A DNA stretch of 39,108 nt from Chara braunii (GCA_003427395.1 BFEA01000458.1:968014-1007121); one strand, 5' to 3'; positions 19,779 through 29,059 are shown, numbered from the stretch's first letter. Numbers and translations are program-made. Notes: generated by a model not told the origin, from the letters alone.

Positions 19779-19878
19779 CTAAGCGCCCACCTATGGGTGG
19801 CACTGTCCCTCCTGGCCAACGCTGCCTATTGAGAACTGCCTCCAAGGCTCTTCTCATCAGCCTCTCGGCAGATCGAGA
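19779..19878. repeat. Dispersed repeats R3 and R4, joined
   Basis: R3 (19779-19824, containing AAGCGCCCACCTATGGGTGG) recurs at 20444-20489. R4 (19821-19878, containing GAGAACTGCCTCCAAGGCTC) recurs at 23249-23306 with only two mismatches in 58 bases. Here R3 and R4 overlap by a few bases; elsewhere they are apart. Confidence 0.8.
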
Positions 19879-20110
19879 TCCTCTACAATTTCTTCCTCAG
19901 GCACGTTTTCAAGATCCCACGCACCATCACATCAGGCAAAGAGGGAAACCCATATATGCAAGGCAGCAAGCACAACCGAGCAAGGCAATCAATATCCTAA
20001 GTTGGAAGGGCAGGAACCATCAATGCACCAAGGTAGTAATCATCCTTTAGGCACAATGGAATCCACAAATGAAAAAATTGGCTCTCTCTCATTGAGCCAC
20101 TTACAATGAC

Positions 20111-20150
20111 AACAACAACAACAAAAAAAAAAAAAAAAAAAAAAAAAAAA
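20111..20150. repeat. Poly-A tract
   Basis: CAACAACAACA leads into about 30 A. Such a tail may mark a retroposon 3' end on the plus strand, but I cannot define the matching 5' end or target duplication. Confidence 0.6.
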
Positions 20151-20166
20151 GATTGAGAGCCAATAT

Positions 20167-20209
20167 GAGAGTGTGTCACTGGCTGGCTCGGCCTCTCACA
20201 AATTCTGGA
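20167..20209. repeat. Dispersed repeat R5, copy 1
   Basis: GAGAGTGTGTCACTGGCTGG with CTCTCACAAATTCTGGA following; matches 23315-23357 with three mismatches. Confidence 0.8.
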
Positions 20210-20443
20210 CCACACTAATTCCTAACTGTTTCTTGGATTTCTCATCGCGGTCGCTAATCGTCCGCGCGGAGAAATCAACAGGGACAGTTCTGAAAGATAC
20301 AAGTTTTGTTTCCGTCCCCCACTACTGAAGAATAGACCCCGCTTCTCTCGATCAACCAGAATCCGTACTTAGAGGCTTACTTCGGATGTTCACCCCGAAG
20401 GTACGGGAAGCCGCTGAGTACGGATCCTAGCTTATCACAAGCA

Positions 20444-20489
20444 CTAAGCGCCCACCTATGGGTGGCACTGTCCCTCTTGGCCAGCGCTG
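20444..20489. repeat. Dispersed repeat R3, copy 2
   Basis: Contains AAGCGCCCACCTATGGGTGG and CACTGTCCCTC and matches 19779-19824 with two mismatches. Confidence 0.8.
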
Positions 20490-20750
20490 TGACGCCCAAC
20501 CTCACGCCCAGCGCAACTTCCTGTTTTTGGAGTGATAGGGGGCCCGGAAGTGCGCTGTAGGGGTGTGCCAAGGATTTGAGGAAAGTGGGTTGGAGTCCCA
20601 GGTCGGAACTGAGATCTTCGGTGTCAAGTTTCAAGGGTGGAAACGCAAGTGGTTTTTGTGTAGGGCCAGGTCTTGGGTTTTGCCTTTATCAGGGTCGAGC
20701 GGCTAATTTCGTCGGCCCCGTTGCCTTGGGCGGGCTCGCACCTGGTGCAC

Positions 20751-21278
20751 TCACGGAACACAATGGGTGTCTCTCTGTTCAATCATCTGTTGTCGGTGGA
20801 TTTCACAGGTCTCCGAGTCCGACGTGGACGGCCTCAACTGGAGACTGTGTTCTCGGTGCTCAACTTCGGAGCAGGTCCGTCGCACGAATCCCGCAGCCCA
20901 GTAGGTGTTGTACTGACGGCACTCAGAACACAGCCTACGGGGCCAGCAATTCGCGATCGAATCCCAGGGAACTACCGTCAGATGGTGACAGGGGAGAAGG
21001 AGATAGAATGGAGGGAAGTCGGTTTCAATGGCGACGAATCCCGGCGTAAGGTGGTACTGATAATTACGGGGGTCGGGGAATTTTAGGGTTCGGGGTTTCC
21101 GTCCAAGAGCCTGGTGAAAGTCCCAAGCACACAACCGATTGTCCTCCGTTCGACAGGGGTAGGCCGGAAGCCGTAAGTTTGATCGGCGGAAGAGTTGTTC
21201 GTTCTCCCAGTATTCTTCGTACTCGGGGTTCCTCAGACTGGCACGGTCCGTGATCCAGAATGGAACGTCGGCATCCAT
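20751..21278 (-). CDS. Hypothetical ORF, 175 codons
   Basis: An ATG at 21278 (minus) opens 175 codons to a stop at 20751. The product is rich in aromatic and Cys residues (AIETDFPPFYLLLPCHHL, NCWPRRLCSECRQY, then TCSEVEH and CEIHRQQM) and looks less like random translation than its neighbours. I recognise no domain. Another open stretch overlaps it on the plus strand (20576-21049), and there are no intron or expression signals to decide between them. It could be an exon or transposon fragment, or chance. Confidence 0.25.
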   Translation of the reverse strand: MDADVPFWITDRASLRNPEYEEYWENEQLFRRSNLRLPAYPCRTEDNRLCAWDFHQALGRKPRTLKFPDPRNYQYHLTPGFVAIETDFPPFYLLLPCHHLTVVPWDSIANCWPRRLCSECRQYNTYWAAGFVRRTCSEVEHREHSLQLRPSTSDSETCEIHRQQMIEQRDTHCVP

Positions 21279-23248
21279 ATTTGACAAGAGGGGATTGACT
21301 TATACGTGATGAGGGGGGGGGCGCCTGGTCATCCATATTATACATCTGGTCGTGCAAAGAGGGTGGAGGCGCCAGGTCATGCAGACACGCGTATACGTGA
21401 TGCCTGTCGTTTGGCAATCACTCGTATGCGTGCATGCGCATGATCTGTTCTCACCGAATCCGAATCAACTCAGATGGATCAGAGGGTCGTTCGACGAGCG
21501 AGAGAAAAGAAATGAACATTCGTTCTGATGCACCAGATGTCAATTGTGTGCAATTTCATGCATGGGAAAATCAAGCTCATACGAAGGCATATACATCGAG
21601 GGCAACCTACTCATTATGCATGCATCTGCCCTGATCCAGGTTGGGTCGCGGGGGGCAGCCCGATCACACATCCGATCACCACAAGGACATAGCCGTTTTA
21701 TTTCAAAAATGGACGGGACCACATATATGTCCCTACACATTAAATCATTAATACAATAAAAAATGAAGAGGTGGGGGAGGTAAAGATGCCTCATACATCA
21801 ATCGAAGAAAAAAACAGAAATGTCCAAAAGTGCTGCAATCAAGAATGGTCAAAGCCAGAGATCGAAATTACACAGAAGATGCAAAGAAAACCATTCCCAC
21901 TTCAGCGCACCGCCTTCTCTATCGCTCTCTCTCTCTCTCTCAAAATTCCCTCGATGCGGGCAGTCCGTCGCATCGCACCCATCAACAACCCGAAGTTGTC
22001 ATCCCGCTTAGTCCGAGTGTGCAAGCCAGGTTCGCTCGTATGCCACAGTCCTTCACGACCATACGTCAACCCCGCACACCCAACACCAGCTCGTCAGATC
22101 GCCCAACTCCCTACTCACCTTTTTGTCTCCGATCATTAGCCGATCCTCTCGACCGCGCTAACTCCCAAGTGTAGATTAGAGAGTGAATTAGTCACGCATG
22201 CGGGCTTTATAACAGTCAGTAGGTGCGCGAGATAATTCCGGATTATGCTGAAGCAAGGAACAGAAGGGAAGACACTCTTTGCCGTTTGAACCAGGCTGGT
22301 CGGTACTGGGGAAGTTTATGTTGCCCTGTAACCCTAGCATAGGGGAGTATGAGATCAGCTGAGTTCTGGTACGAGGACTAAACACTTGGATTTAACGTTT
22401 TCTTCGTTTGTTGAAGGGGAGGTGTAAACAGTAGGAGTGTGGTTAGGTACATCATAGGCGGTTTTTTTCTGAGATCTGTAGTTATTTTTAAAAGTTGGTT
22501 CTCATAGGTTTTCGTAGGTGTGCTAATTGATTGATTGTTTTCCTAGGAAGACGGGTAATGGGACCAGAACTTCAATGGTGTTCTATATTCTCAAAAAAAA
22601 AAAAAAAAAAAGGTACAGAAGGGAAGAGGAAGTGCCTGCGGGTGCATTACGGGGCCGTGGCCTGGGGGATGTAACGCATCGATTCAGTCATGCACCTGTA
22701 GGCCAATGAGATAGACGGGAAAGAGGTGCAGAGAAACTTCGCGCGGCAAAAGAAAGGGAGGAGGTCAAGAAGTGAGAGGATTACAGTTACACCTATGCTC
22801 GCCAACAAGGAGCAAGAAGAGATTACAATTGCGATTAGAATTTAGGCGCGGCAGGAGCAGAGCGCAGAACAGGGCGCGAGAATGCACGCGCAAGTACGGA
22901 GCCTCGTGTAGTTGCAAAAATTACGATGCTCCCAAATTCCTAGCCTAATTAAAATCCTAATTTGCAAAAAAAATTTCGAGAACCCATGTGGGTTCAAAAT
23001 TCGAAAAAAGGATTCCCTGCGCAGTGATCGCACCAAAAATTTCCCTCCTTACAACAGAACAAGAAAGAAGCTATGGCAACAGTTATTTCTGTGTTCGCTA
23101 AGGCGTGGTCAATTGCCAACCGTCGCGGGACCAACCTCTTTCCAAAAGACAGGGACATCCATGCAATTGAGGCGGGCCCTTCCCAATCAACCCCCGAAAT
23201 ACAGTCGTGCAGAAAGTCGTGCGTTTACAGAGAGTAGTTCGTCACAGC
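21279..23248. other. About 2 kb with no gene recognised
   Basis: Mixed-composition sequence with small features only: a near-repeat of GAGGCGCC(A/T)GGTCAT around 21310-21385 with TATACGTGATG on both sides, a short CT run near 21925-21945, and an (A)n tract at 22592-22611. Several open stretches at 21770-22175 overlap in all frames and have no domain. Confidence 0.45.
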
Positions 23249-23357
23249 GCTGCCTGTTGAGAACTGCCTCCAAGGCTCTTCTCGTCAGCCTCTCGGCAGA
23301 TCGAGAGTCAGTCGGAGAGTGTGCCACTGGCTGGCTCAGGCTCTCACAAATTCTGGA
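23249..23357. repeat. Dispersed repeats R4 and R5, adjacent
   Basis: R4 (23249-23306) is followed after 8 bases by R5 (23315-23357). At 19.8-20.2 kb the same two are 288 bases apart. The compact arrangement here may be ancestral. Confidence 0.8.
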
Positions 23358-24260
23358 GACCAGGATGTAGATGCGTCTGGCGCAAAGTGTCCAAATGTGG
23401 CTGGGCCCTACTGGCTGGTCGGAGGGCCCAGCTTCTGCTGCCGGTCTGGACCAGTGTGGCCCCTCTGACCTTTGACTAACCAGCCTGGGGCCACATTAGG
23501 GCATATGCGCCCTCGGTTTGCCACGGACAGCCACATTAGGGCCTAAGGGCCCTCGGTTTGCTTCACACTCACACCCTTTGTGGCTTGCTCTCCCTCCCCC
23601 TTACGATCAAAGTCCTAGAAGCTTAATCCATTTCGCTACTTTCCTTGCGCCTTTTCCTGCTGCCAAGTTGTTTTTCGTATGCAGATACTGGTGCCCGTTT
23701 CATTTATTCTCTTCCATTGTTTACGACCTTTCTTCTTCAGGACTTCCGCAATTTCGGAAGTGCATGTTGTACTGGCTCTTGGGTCAACAACATCCCTCTC
23801 CAGGGATCGCAAACCACGTGTGCTCAACTATTCAAACTCTCTATGCTGTAGGATCCATCCAGAGGAGGAAACATGGATCTGAGATAGGGAATATAACTCA
23901 ATATATTCAATAATATCGATAGATTCAATACTCATTCTATTGTGGACCTGCGACAGGGGCATTGATTCTTAGTAACATAGGGCAAGAGTTTGGAAGCATG
24001 GACAACAGGATAACTTGCTTAAGTGAGGGTGAACATCAACCATCATGTTGGTGGGTCCATCAGAATCTTCACATACAACTTCCAAAAGAGTTCAAAGTCT
24101 AATAATGAACAGGCAGTAGCTTTCTAGAGGTATTCTCTTCTAGACTGAACCGGGAAATATTCATTGAAACACAAACTCTCCTATTTTTGAAATTAGGCTG
24201 CAGCTGACTGTCATCACAATTATATGTCTGATCAAACAAACAGCTACAATGTTCAGGCAC
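23358..24260. other. No gene recognised; imperfect fold-back and short tandem repeat
   Basis: CCAAATGTGGCTGGGCCC near 23388 and GGGGCCACATTAGG near 23489 are partly complementary. A 32-base unit starting GCCACATTAGGGC is repeated at 23491-23522 and 23531-23562. The rest, to 24260, holds no recognisable coding region. Confidence 0.5.
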
Positions 24261-24371
24261 GCTGGACCCGCTTTCCAGCAGGTGCTGCTCCCCACCAATA
24301 GATGGAGCCTCCCCGGGAATTCTAGTGGTGCCTGCTCTTACTAGCACCCCTAGCATCCACTGGGGTTGTTC

Positions 24372-24402
<31 letters not shown>
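24261..24402 (+). repeat. Retroposon-like repeat Y, fullest copy
   Basis: GCTGGACCCGCTTTCCAGCA, GGTGCTGCTCCCCACC and AATAGATGGAGCC form the core. The unit continues through CTAGCACCCCTAGCATCC and ends in about 25 A (24378-24402). A 3' poly-A end in the same orientation as the core implies an RNA-mediated (SINE-like) origin. The minus-strand copy at 29060-29190 aligns over nearly the whole unit. Confidence 0.7.
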
Positions 24403-24573
24403 CTGTGCTCGCTTCGTGGCTTGGATTGTGACTTCTTATGTCTTTTTGTAGTCTTCTGCAAGATTTTCTCATAGTGTAGTGTAAGCTCCTGTGGTCTAGT
24501 GTCGTGCAATTTTTATACCTTTTCACTGTTTTCAGGAAGGGAAAAAAAGGAAATCCAAAGGCTTCCTACTACG

Positions 24574-24674
24574 GTCTTCAACCGAATAGAACGCCCGGTC
24601 ATTATCGCTGCATCTGGACCGACAGTTGTGCCAAATACAGCTATAATGACCCGGCGTTCTATTCGGGTGAGGAC
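24574..24674. mobile_element. Palindromic ~101-bp fold-back element, copy 2
   Basis: The left arm begins GTCTTCAACCGAATAGAACG; the right arm ends CGTTCTATTCGGGTGAGGAC. The arms pair at about 44 of 50 positions. Translations of both strands resemble each other only because the DNA is palindromic. Orientation, judged by the asymmetric centre, equals copy 1 and is opposite to copy 3. Confidence 0.88.
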
Positions 24675-25004
24675 CATAGGTTCCCGTCCAAAATGTAGTT
24701 GATTTTGGGGTTTGTTGAGTAGCAGCATACATAGTGTTATTGGGAGCGCTGGCCACCTTAGGCACATGCTTATCCCATAGCAATCAAGTCGATTGGGAGT
24801 GATGACGTATGAAGTACTACACAAGCGTGCTCATTTGTTTGGCTTGTCGATTTGTTTCGAGATGAGTTCCTTAACTCATGGCACGTCGTGCACTATGTCG
24901 CTTCATTACTGCTGGGCAGTGCTGGCCATTTTTTTTATTTTATTTTTTTGACTTGTGAAGTTGTGAACCTTTATTTTTTATTTTTACTGTTATTTTTTTG
25001 GGGT
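24675..25004. other. No gene recognised
   Basis: AT-rich spacer with T-runs near 24932-25000. It separates the Y and X repeats here, whereas at 29.05 kb they almost touch. Confidence 0.4.
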
Positions 25005-25133
25005 AACTACGGCGCAGTCACGAAAGCGGTTTGTAATTGCATTTGAAACTGCTTTTTAGCATTTTAGTCAGGGCCCGAGTTTCAATTGCAGTTGAAACTC
25101 GGGCTGCCTTTAGGTAGCAGTTCAGTCAGGGCC
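25005..25133 (+). repeat. Repeat X with perfect 13-bp hairpin, copy 1
   Basis: From AACTACGGCGCAGTCA to GCAGTTCAGTCAGGG it matches the reverse complement of 28927-29052. It contains GCCCGAGTTTCAA (25073-25085) and its exact inverse TTGAAACTCGGGC (25092-25104) around the loop TTGCAG. Confidence 0.8.
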
Positions 25134-25705
25134 CTCATCCATCCACAAACAACAGATTAAAAAAAAAAAAAAAAGCATCCCTTATGCTGTAATTGCGGTC
25201 CGATACAGGATGCTACAGTACTTGTCTGGAACTGAATGAAACGAGGCAGTTAGCTGCCTCGCGTGGAATCCGCCCTGCCTGGCTGGCAGGGCGCTAGAAG
25301 GACCTCACAACAAAAAGAAAACAAAGAAAACGACATGTCTCACGGTCCTCACATACTGGCCAGATACATTCCTCACAACAAAGAAAACTGTTTTTTTTTT
25401 GTTTTTTTTTTTTAGGGGCAGCCAGATGTCGTATGATCCAGGCACTCCGGCCTGGTTCTCCGGCCTGGTTCATACGACGGCTGCTTTTGAATTATGCAAG
25501 CCGGAAAACGGGTCCGGCATGTCACGGGATAAACTGTCTCCTTTGACCATACGAAATGACGAAATCCTAATTGTGCACTATGTAATCCTAATTGTGCACT
25601 ATGCAAATAACCCTAAAAAAAGAAAACAACAAAACAAAACCTACAAAAGCAAAGCCTATCACCCTTGAAAATAGCCCAACCCTGTACGTGGATTCATAGT
25701 TCCTC
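25134..25705. other. No gene; hairpin and short tandem repeat
   Basis: An inverted repeat pairs AGCC...GTCGTATGATCCAGGC (25420-25443) with GCCTGGTTCATACGACGGCT (25463-25482). A unit AATCCTAATTGTGCACTAT is repeated at 25563-25581 and 25584-25602. A tract of T lies at 25391-25413. Confidence 0.55.
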
Positions 25706-25737
25706 GTTTCTTTTCTTTTCTTTTTTCTCGTTTTCTT

Positions 25738-25768
<31 letters not shown>

Positions 25769-25800
25769 AAAGGGCCCAGCGCCCAAGGCTTCCATTATCG
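25706..25800 (-). mobile_element. 3' end of a minus-strand retroposon
   Basis: Read on the minus strand, GCCTTGGGCGCTGGGCCCTT (about 25790-25770) is followed by an A-rich tail (T/C-rich 25706-25769 on the plus strand). The same terminal word, as GCCTTGGGCACTGGGCCCTT, ends the plus-strand LINE copies at 26.7 and 35.4 kb. Upstream of about 30 bases the sequence does not match those LINEs, so it is a different family or a SINE borrowing the LINE tail. Confidence 0.6.
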
Positions 25801-26145
25801 AATTGAATACAACGCACACAGACGCCTCTTCCCATTAGGGCTGAAAGAGCCACTGCTCCCATAAATGGTGCATGATCGCTGAGCATTGATTGCTTCCCCA
25901 GGAGGGAAGGATTAACCCAGCCCCATCGACAATCAAGTTTCGCCCTACTATAACAAGCCAACAATTATTAAACCTTACAAAGCAAAATTACGGGGGGAGA
26001 TTATAGCAGGGCAGAGGAAGACAAGCACATCCTGACTCTCAGTCAAAACCCTAAGTGAATGTGCCCCATCAGTTGTCATGATCCGTGAGATGAAATGAAC
26101 TTGGAGCAAATCCATAAAGAAACAATTACAGCAAGCAAGGAAAAT
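25801..26145. other. Probable body of the minus-strand retroposon
   Basis: No coding domain is visible. By position it may be the upstream part of the retroposon whose tail is at 25706-25800, but I found no 5' end or target duplication. Confidence 0.3.
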
Positions 26146-26162
26146 GAGTATGCATGTCCCCC
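26146..26162. repeat. 17-bp target-site duplication, left copy
   Basis: GAGTATGCATGTCCCCC, identical to 26773-26789 beyond the poly-A tail. Confidence 0.9.
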
Positions 26163-26729
26163 AATTTAACAGAAGTTGGATGGGAGGTGACCAGGGTGGG
26201 AGGCTGGGGAAAGTAATTTGGGAAGGTGGACACGCTAATGCTCAGGAACCAATTAAGAGGAATTACCGGATTATCTTTAACGATTGGACTACTGTTGATC
26301 CCTCTATCCCTCTTAGACCCTTCTCTGAATTTCCTGATTTCTTCCCCCCCCCAAGTAATTGTCTTGTGCCTGCTGCTTGGTTTGGATAGACATCCCTAGA
26401 ATTGTAAGGAAGGGGTTATTAGTTACAGGCCTGATGGAGACAACTGGTAAAGTGCTTGATAGTCAAGATTTTTTGGCGCCTGTAAGGTTGAAGAGGCACT
26501 AAACTAGTTCACTTTACTGTCCTTCCTGTTGGTCAGTGGTCATCAGAGCAATAGCGCAGGATTTCTTGGCTCATATTTTCATCATCATTCTTATATGAGG
26601 GAAGCTGAGATCTGTTCTCAGCATGCTCTGTTTGGTTACTTCCGGGTAGACTGTGAGGACCCCGGTCTCAATCTTCACATTGGTAATATCAGCCTTGGGC
26701 ACTGGGCCCTTAAAAAAGAAAAAAAAAAN

Positions 26730-26771
<42 letters not shown>

Positions 26772-26772
26772 A
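26163..26772 (+). mobile_element. 5'-truncated LINE insertion
   Basis: About 610 bases of LINE 3' end. The reading to 26389 (RIIFNDWTTVDPSIPLRPF, then SEFPDFFPPP) matches the C-terminus of the larger LINE at 34619-34882 (RLVFQDWTNIDPSIPLRPL). The 3' UTR shares GGGTAGACTGTGAGGACCCC and the terminal GGGCACTGGGCCCTT, followed by poly-A (26712-26768, one N at 26729). Perfect 17-base duplications on both sides show a complete target-primed insertion that was truncated on arrival. Confidence 0.92.
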
Positions 26773-26789
26773 GAGTATGCATGTCCCCC
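26773..26789. repeat. 17-bp target-site duplication, right copy
   Basis: Matches 26146-26162 exactly. Confidence 0.9.
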
Positions 26790-27179
26790 TAGTAGGTCTT
26801 CAATCAACAAAAACATCATCCAGAAGGGACACCACTAATGAAAAAAATGAACAAATCCAATCGAAGTCAATCCACTCGATCCTGTCAATCAATCATATCA
26901 ATCCAATCTATGAAATCGTTTGAACCACTCGAGAGGGGGGAGATCTCAACGGTCAGACTAATGCTCCTTCCGGACCGGTATGAGACCGCGCCATATCCCT
27001 CCCTCGTGGCAAACCCTAAACTTCGTCAATCCTGTCCCTCCTAACCTCATGGTGGAGGGAAGGCGAGAGGAGTGTAAGAAGTACCAAAAAACGAAGGTGA
27101 GACCGAATCAAACACATTGGAGATTCCAATCTGACGATACAAAGCACAGACAGTCTCGCACATCGAGGGACGAGAGAAG
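26790..27179. other. No gene recognised
   Basis: Contains TCAATC-type short words around 26860-26920 (AATCCAATC, TCAATCAATC) and no domain-bearing ORF. Confidence 0.4.
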
Positions 27180-28133
27180 TCAGAACACTTCCCAAATATG
27201 ACAAGCACACAGACGAGCAGCCCCCCATGCAATCAACCATTCCTTTTCCTGCGCAAGTCTTGTTGCCCAAAATGCATCAAAATACTCACCCACCGATAAT
27301 AGGAAGAACCGCTGATACAGAATCCGACCCTTCACAGCAATCTGTGTGATACCCCTGGGAGCTTGAGTCGTTGGTTGTAAATTGAAAAGCTCGGCAGGTC
27401 CGTCAGATGTCTTCTTGCTGTCGACCAGAGCTGGTGTCGTTTTTGGTGGATTGAGAAGCTCACCGGGCCCGTCAGATGTCTTCATGATACCCGTAGCAGT
27501 TGGCGACGCTTCTTTAGATGATGTCGTAGTTGTAGTTGTACTAGAGATAGAATGTAATTCTGCCGGAAAGTGACTAAACAACAGCTGCCCCTCCCCCACC
27601 CAACCGTCCACCAGTGGAGAAGGTGCTGCTAGTTCATTAGATGAGTCCATAATGCACAGCGGAGCACTTACCTCAGCTGTAGATGTTGGTATTGCTGTCA
27701 CGATTGTTGGATAAGGCGCAGACTCCGGTGAGGCTGGTGACAACGAACAACCGAGAAGAGAGTGCCCATCCGCCACCATACTTGCTGGCAGCTCCCCACC
27801 CACACTCTTCACCAAAGCGACGCCCTGAGCACACCCCAATCCGAATACCTCGTAGAATTCACTCATGAGGGCATCAATATGGCTCCTACCAGAAAGAGCA
27901 GCAGGCTGACAAATACATCCCTCCTCCAATTCCCCAATTACCTCCAGCATTTCGTCCATGGTAGCTTTCACCCATCCAACCAGTGAGATCGTCCCCCCCG
28001 CGATCTTAAACCTAGACAGGTCAGGCGAGGAGAGAGAAGCCGCCATCTCCTTTAAGCGTCGCTGACTCGAACACAGCATGGAGAACCAACGAGGAATAGT
28101 TGCCATGTCTCTTCCTACCTTCGTCCGCAGCAT
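27180..28133 (-). CDS. Hypothetical protein ORF, 317 codons
   Basis: The longest open frame here with no transposon signature. It is open from 28229, but that start is GTG right after a stop; the first ATG is at 28133. The product has a helical N-terminal part (RWFSMLCSSQRRLKEMAA, ATMDEMLEVIGELEEGC, HIDALMSEFYEVFGLG), a long Ser/Thr/Pro-rich middle with a near-repeated motif (KTSDGPGELLNPP / KTSDGPAELFNLQ), and an aromatic C-terminal part (LYQRFFLLSVGEYFDAFWATR). I recognise no family. Such length in a region full of decayed elements is unusual. It may be a host exon, a gene fragment carried by an element, or the ORF1 of an unrecognised element. Confidence 0.4.
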   Translation of the reverse strand: MLRTKVGRDMATIPRWFSMLCSSQRRLKEMAASLSSPDLSRFKIAGGTISLVGWVKATMDEMLEVIGELEEGCICQPAALSGRSHIDALMSEFYEVFGLGCAQGVALVKSVGGELPASMVADGHSLLGCSLSPASPESAPYPTIVTAIPTSTAEVSAPLCIMDSSNELAAPSPLVDGWVGEGQLLFSHFPAELHSISSTTTTTTSSKEASPTATGIMKTSDGPGELLNPPKTTPALVDSKKTSDGPAELFNLQPTTQAPRGITQIAVKGRILYQRFFLLSVGEYFDAFWATRLAQEKEWLIAWGAARLCACHIWEVF

Positions 28134-28490
28134 CAAACCGTCTTCAGTCACTCTAGTTTGCTTGCACAGGGCCGCCGACAACACGCTGACCACAAGGTGC
28201 TTCCACCCCGCCCGTTTCGCCCTCTTCACTCACCACATCCACATCAACCCCGCATGACTATGGGTTGACTTTCTTTCATGGGAGATGGCGTCAACGCCGT
28301 TCGTCCTCCTCGATGCCACCGAGGAATCAGGTAGCAAGACCGCCGGACCCGCCGGCCGGCATGCTCCCCATGTACTCGCGTCAATTCCTACCCGGGCCCC
28401 ACCTCTGTCCAACACCATCACCCTTTCAAGAGTGATGTGTGGCCGAGAGTTCCAGGGGCCTCTTTCCTTTTTCTTCTTTAAACCCCATCT
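28134..28490. other. No certain gene
   Basis: The minus frame of the 317-codon ORF continues upstream across one stop (28230-28232) with a plausible protein-like segment (ERVMVLDRGGARVGID, AVLLPDSSVASRRTNGV), so a longer broken or spliced gene is possible. Confidence 0.3.
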
Positions 28491-28691
28491 CTGCACTGTT
28501 GAAATACAGACCCAGGTTCGAATTGTGTAGGGCGGCCCTGCCCCGCCCCGCCCCGCCATATCTGGGTCGTGGCCAATCTGGGGTCTCTGCACTGTTGAAA
28601 TACAGACCCAGGTTCGAATTGTGTAGGNAAATACAGACCCAGGTTCGAATTGTGTAGGGCGGCCCCGCCCCGCCCTGCCCCGCCACATCTG
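28491..28691. repeat. 96-bp tandem duplication plus partial third unit
   Basis: A unit starting CTGCACTGTTGAAATACAGA repeats at 28491 and 28587 (period 96). A third partial unit starts at 28629, right after an N at 28628. Each unit carries CAGGTTCGAATTGTGTAGG, whose GGTTCGAAT resembles a pol III B-box. The N at the junction suggests the unit number is uncertain. Confidence 0.8.
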
Positions 28692-28846
28692 GGCCGTGGC
28701 CAATCTGGGGTGTGGCCGAGACATCTCGGCCGTGGCCAATCTGGGGTGTGATGGAGACATCTCGGCCGTGGCCAATCCGGGGTGTGGCCGAGACATCTTG
28801 GCCGTGGCCAGTCTGGGGTGTGGCCGAGACATCTCGGCCATGGCCC
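28692..28846. repeat. 36-bp minisatellite, four units plus a part
   Basis: Units begin GGCCGTGGCCAATCTGGGG at 28692, 28728, 28764, 28800 and partly 28836, each with GGCCGAGACATCTC. The period of 36 is a multiple of three; on the minus strand it would read as a 12-residue repeat around AEMSRPHPRLAT, in the frame that runs into the ORF region below 28230. Confidence 0.9.
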
Positions 28847-28926
28847 AACCATGGGGCTGTTTTTTTTTGTTTTTTTTTTTCAGCCGCGGCGCGCAACCAA
28901 AAAAAAAAAAAAAGACCGGCCACGTG

Positions 28927-29052
28927 CCTGACTGAACTGCTAGAAAAGGCGAGCCCAAATTTCAACTGCAATTGAAACTTGGGCCCTGTCTAAACTGCTA
29001 AAACGCAGTTCGAAATGCAATTGCAAACTGTAACCCTGACTGCGCCGTAGTT
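28927..29052 (-). repeat. Repeat X, inverted copy 2
   Basis: Reverse complement aligns with 25005-25133 from the CTACGGCGCAGTC end to the CAGTTCAGTCAGG end. The inner hairpin is kept with one mismatch (GCCCAAATTTCAA against TTGAAACTTGGGC). Confidence 0.8.
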
Positions 29053-29059
29053 TTCTCTA

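Noticed and set aside
19526-20050. 174-codon ORF
   Set aside because: Made of a CT repeat and an N gap.
21771-22175. Overlapping ORFs up to 122 codons near a CT run
   Set aside because: All three frames are open in a low-complexity, Ser/Pro-coding stretch, and no domain or start context singles one out.
24513-24824. Minus-strand ORF resembling plus-strand ORF translations at 19.4 and 24.5 kb
   Set aside because: The protein similarity on both strands comes from the palindromic DNA, not from coding sequence.
27382-27986. Plus-strand ORFs of 60-74 codons
   Set aside because: Short frames antisense to the 317-codon minus ORF.
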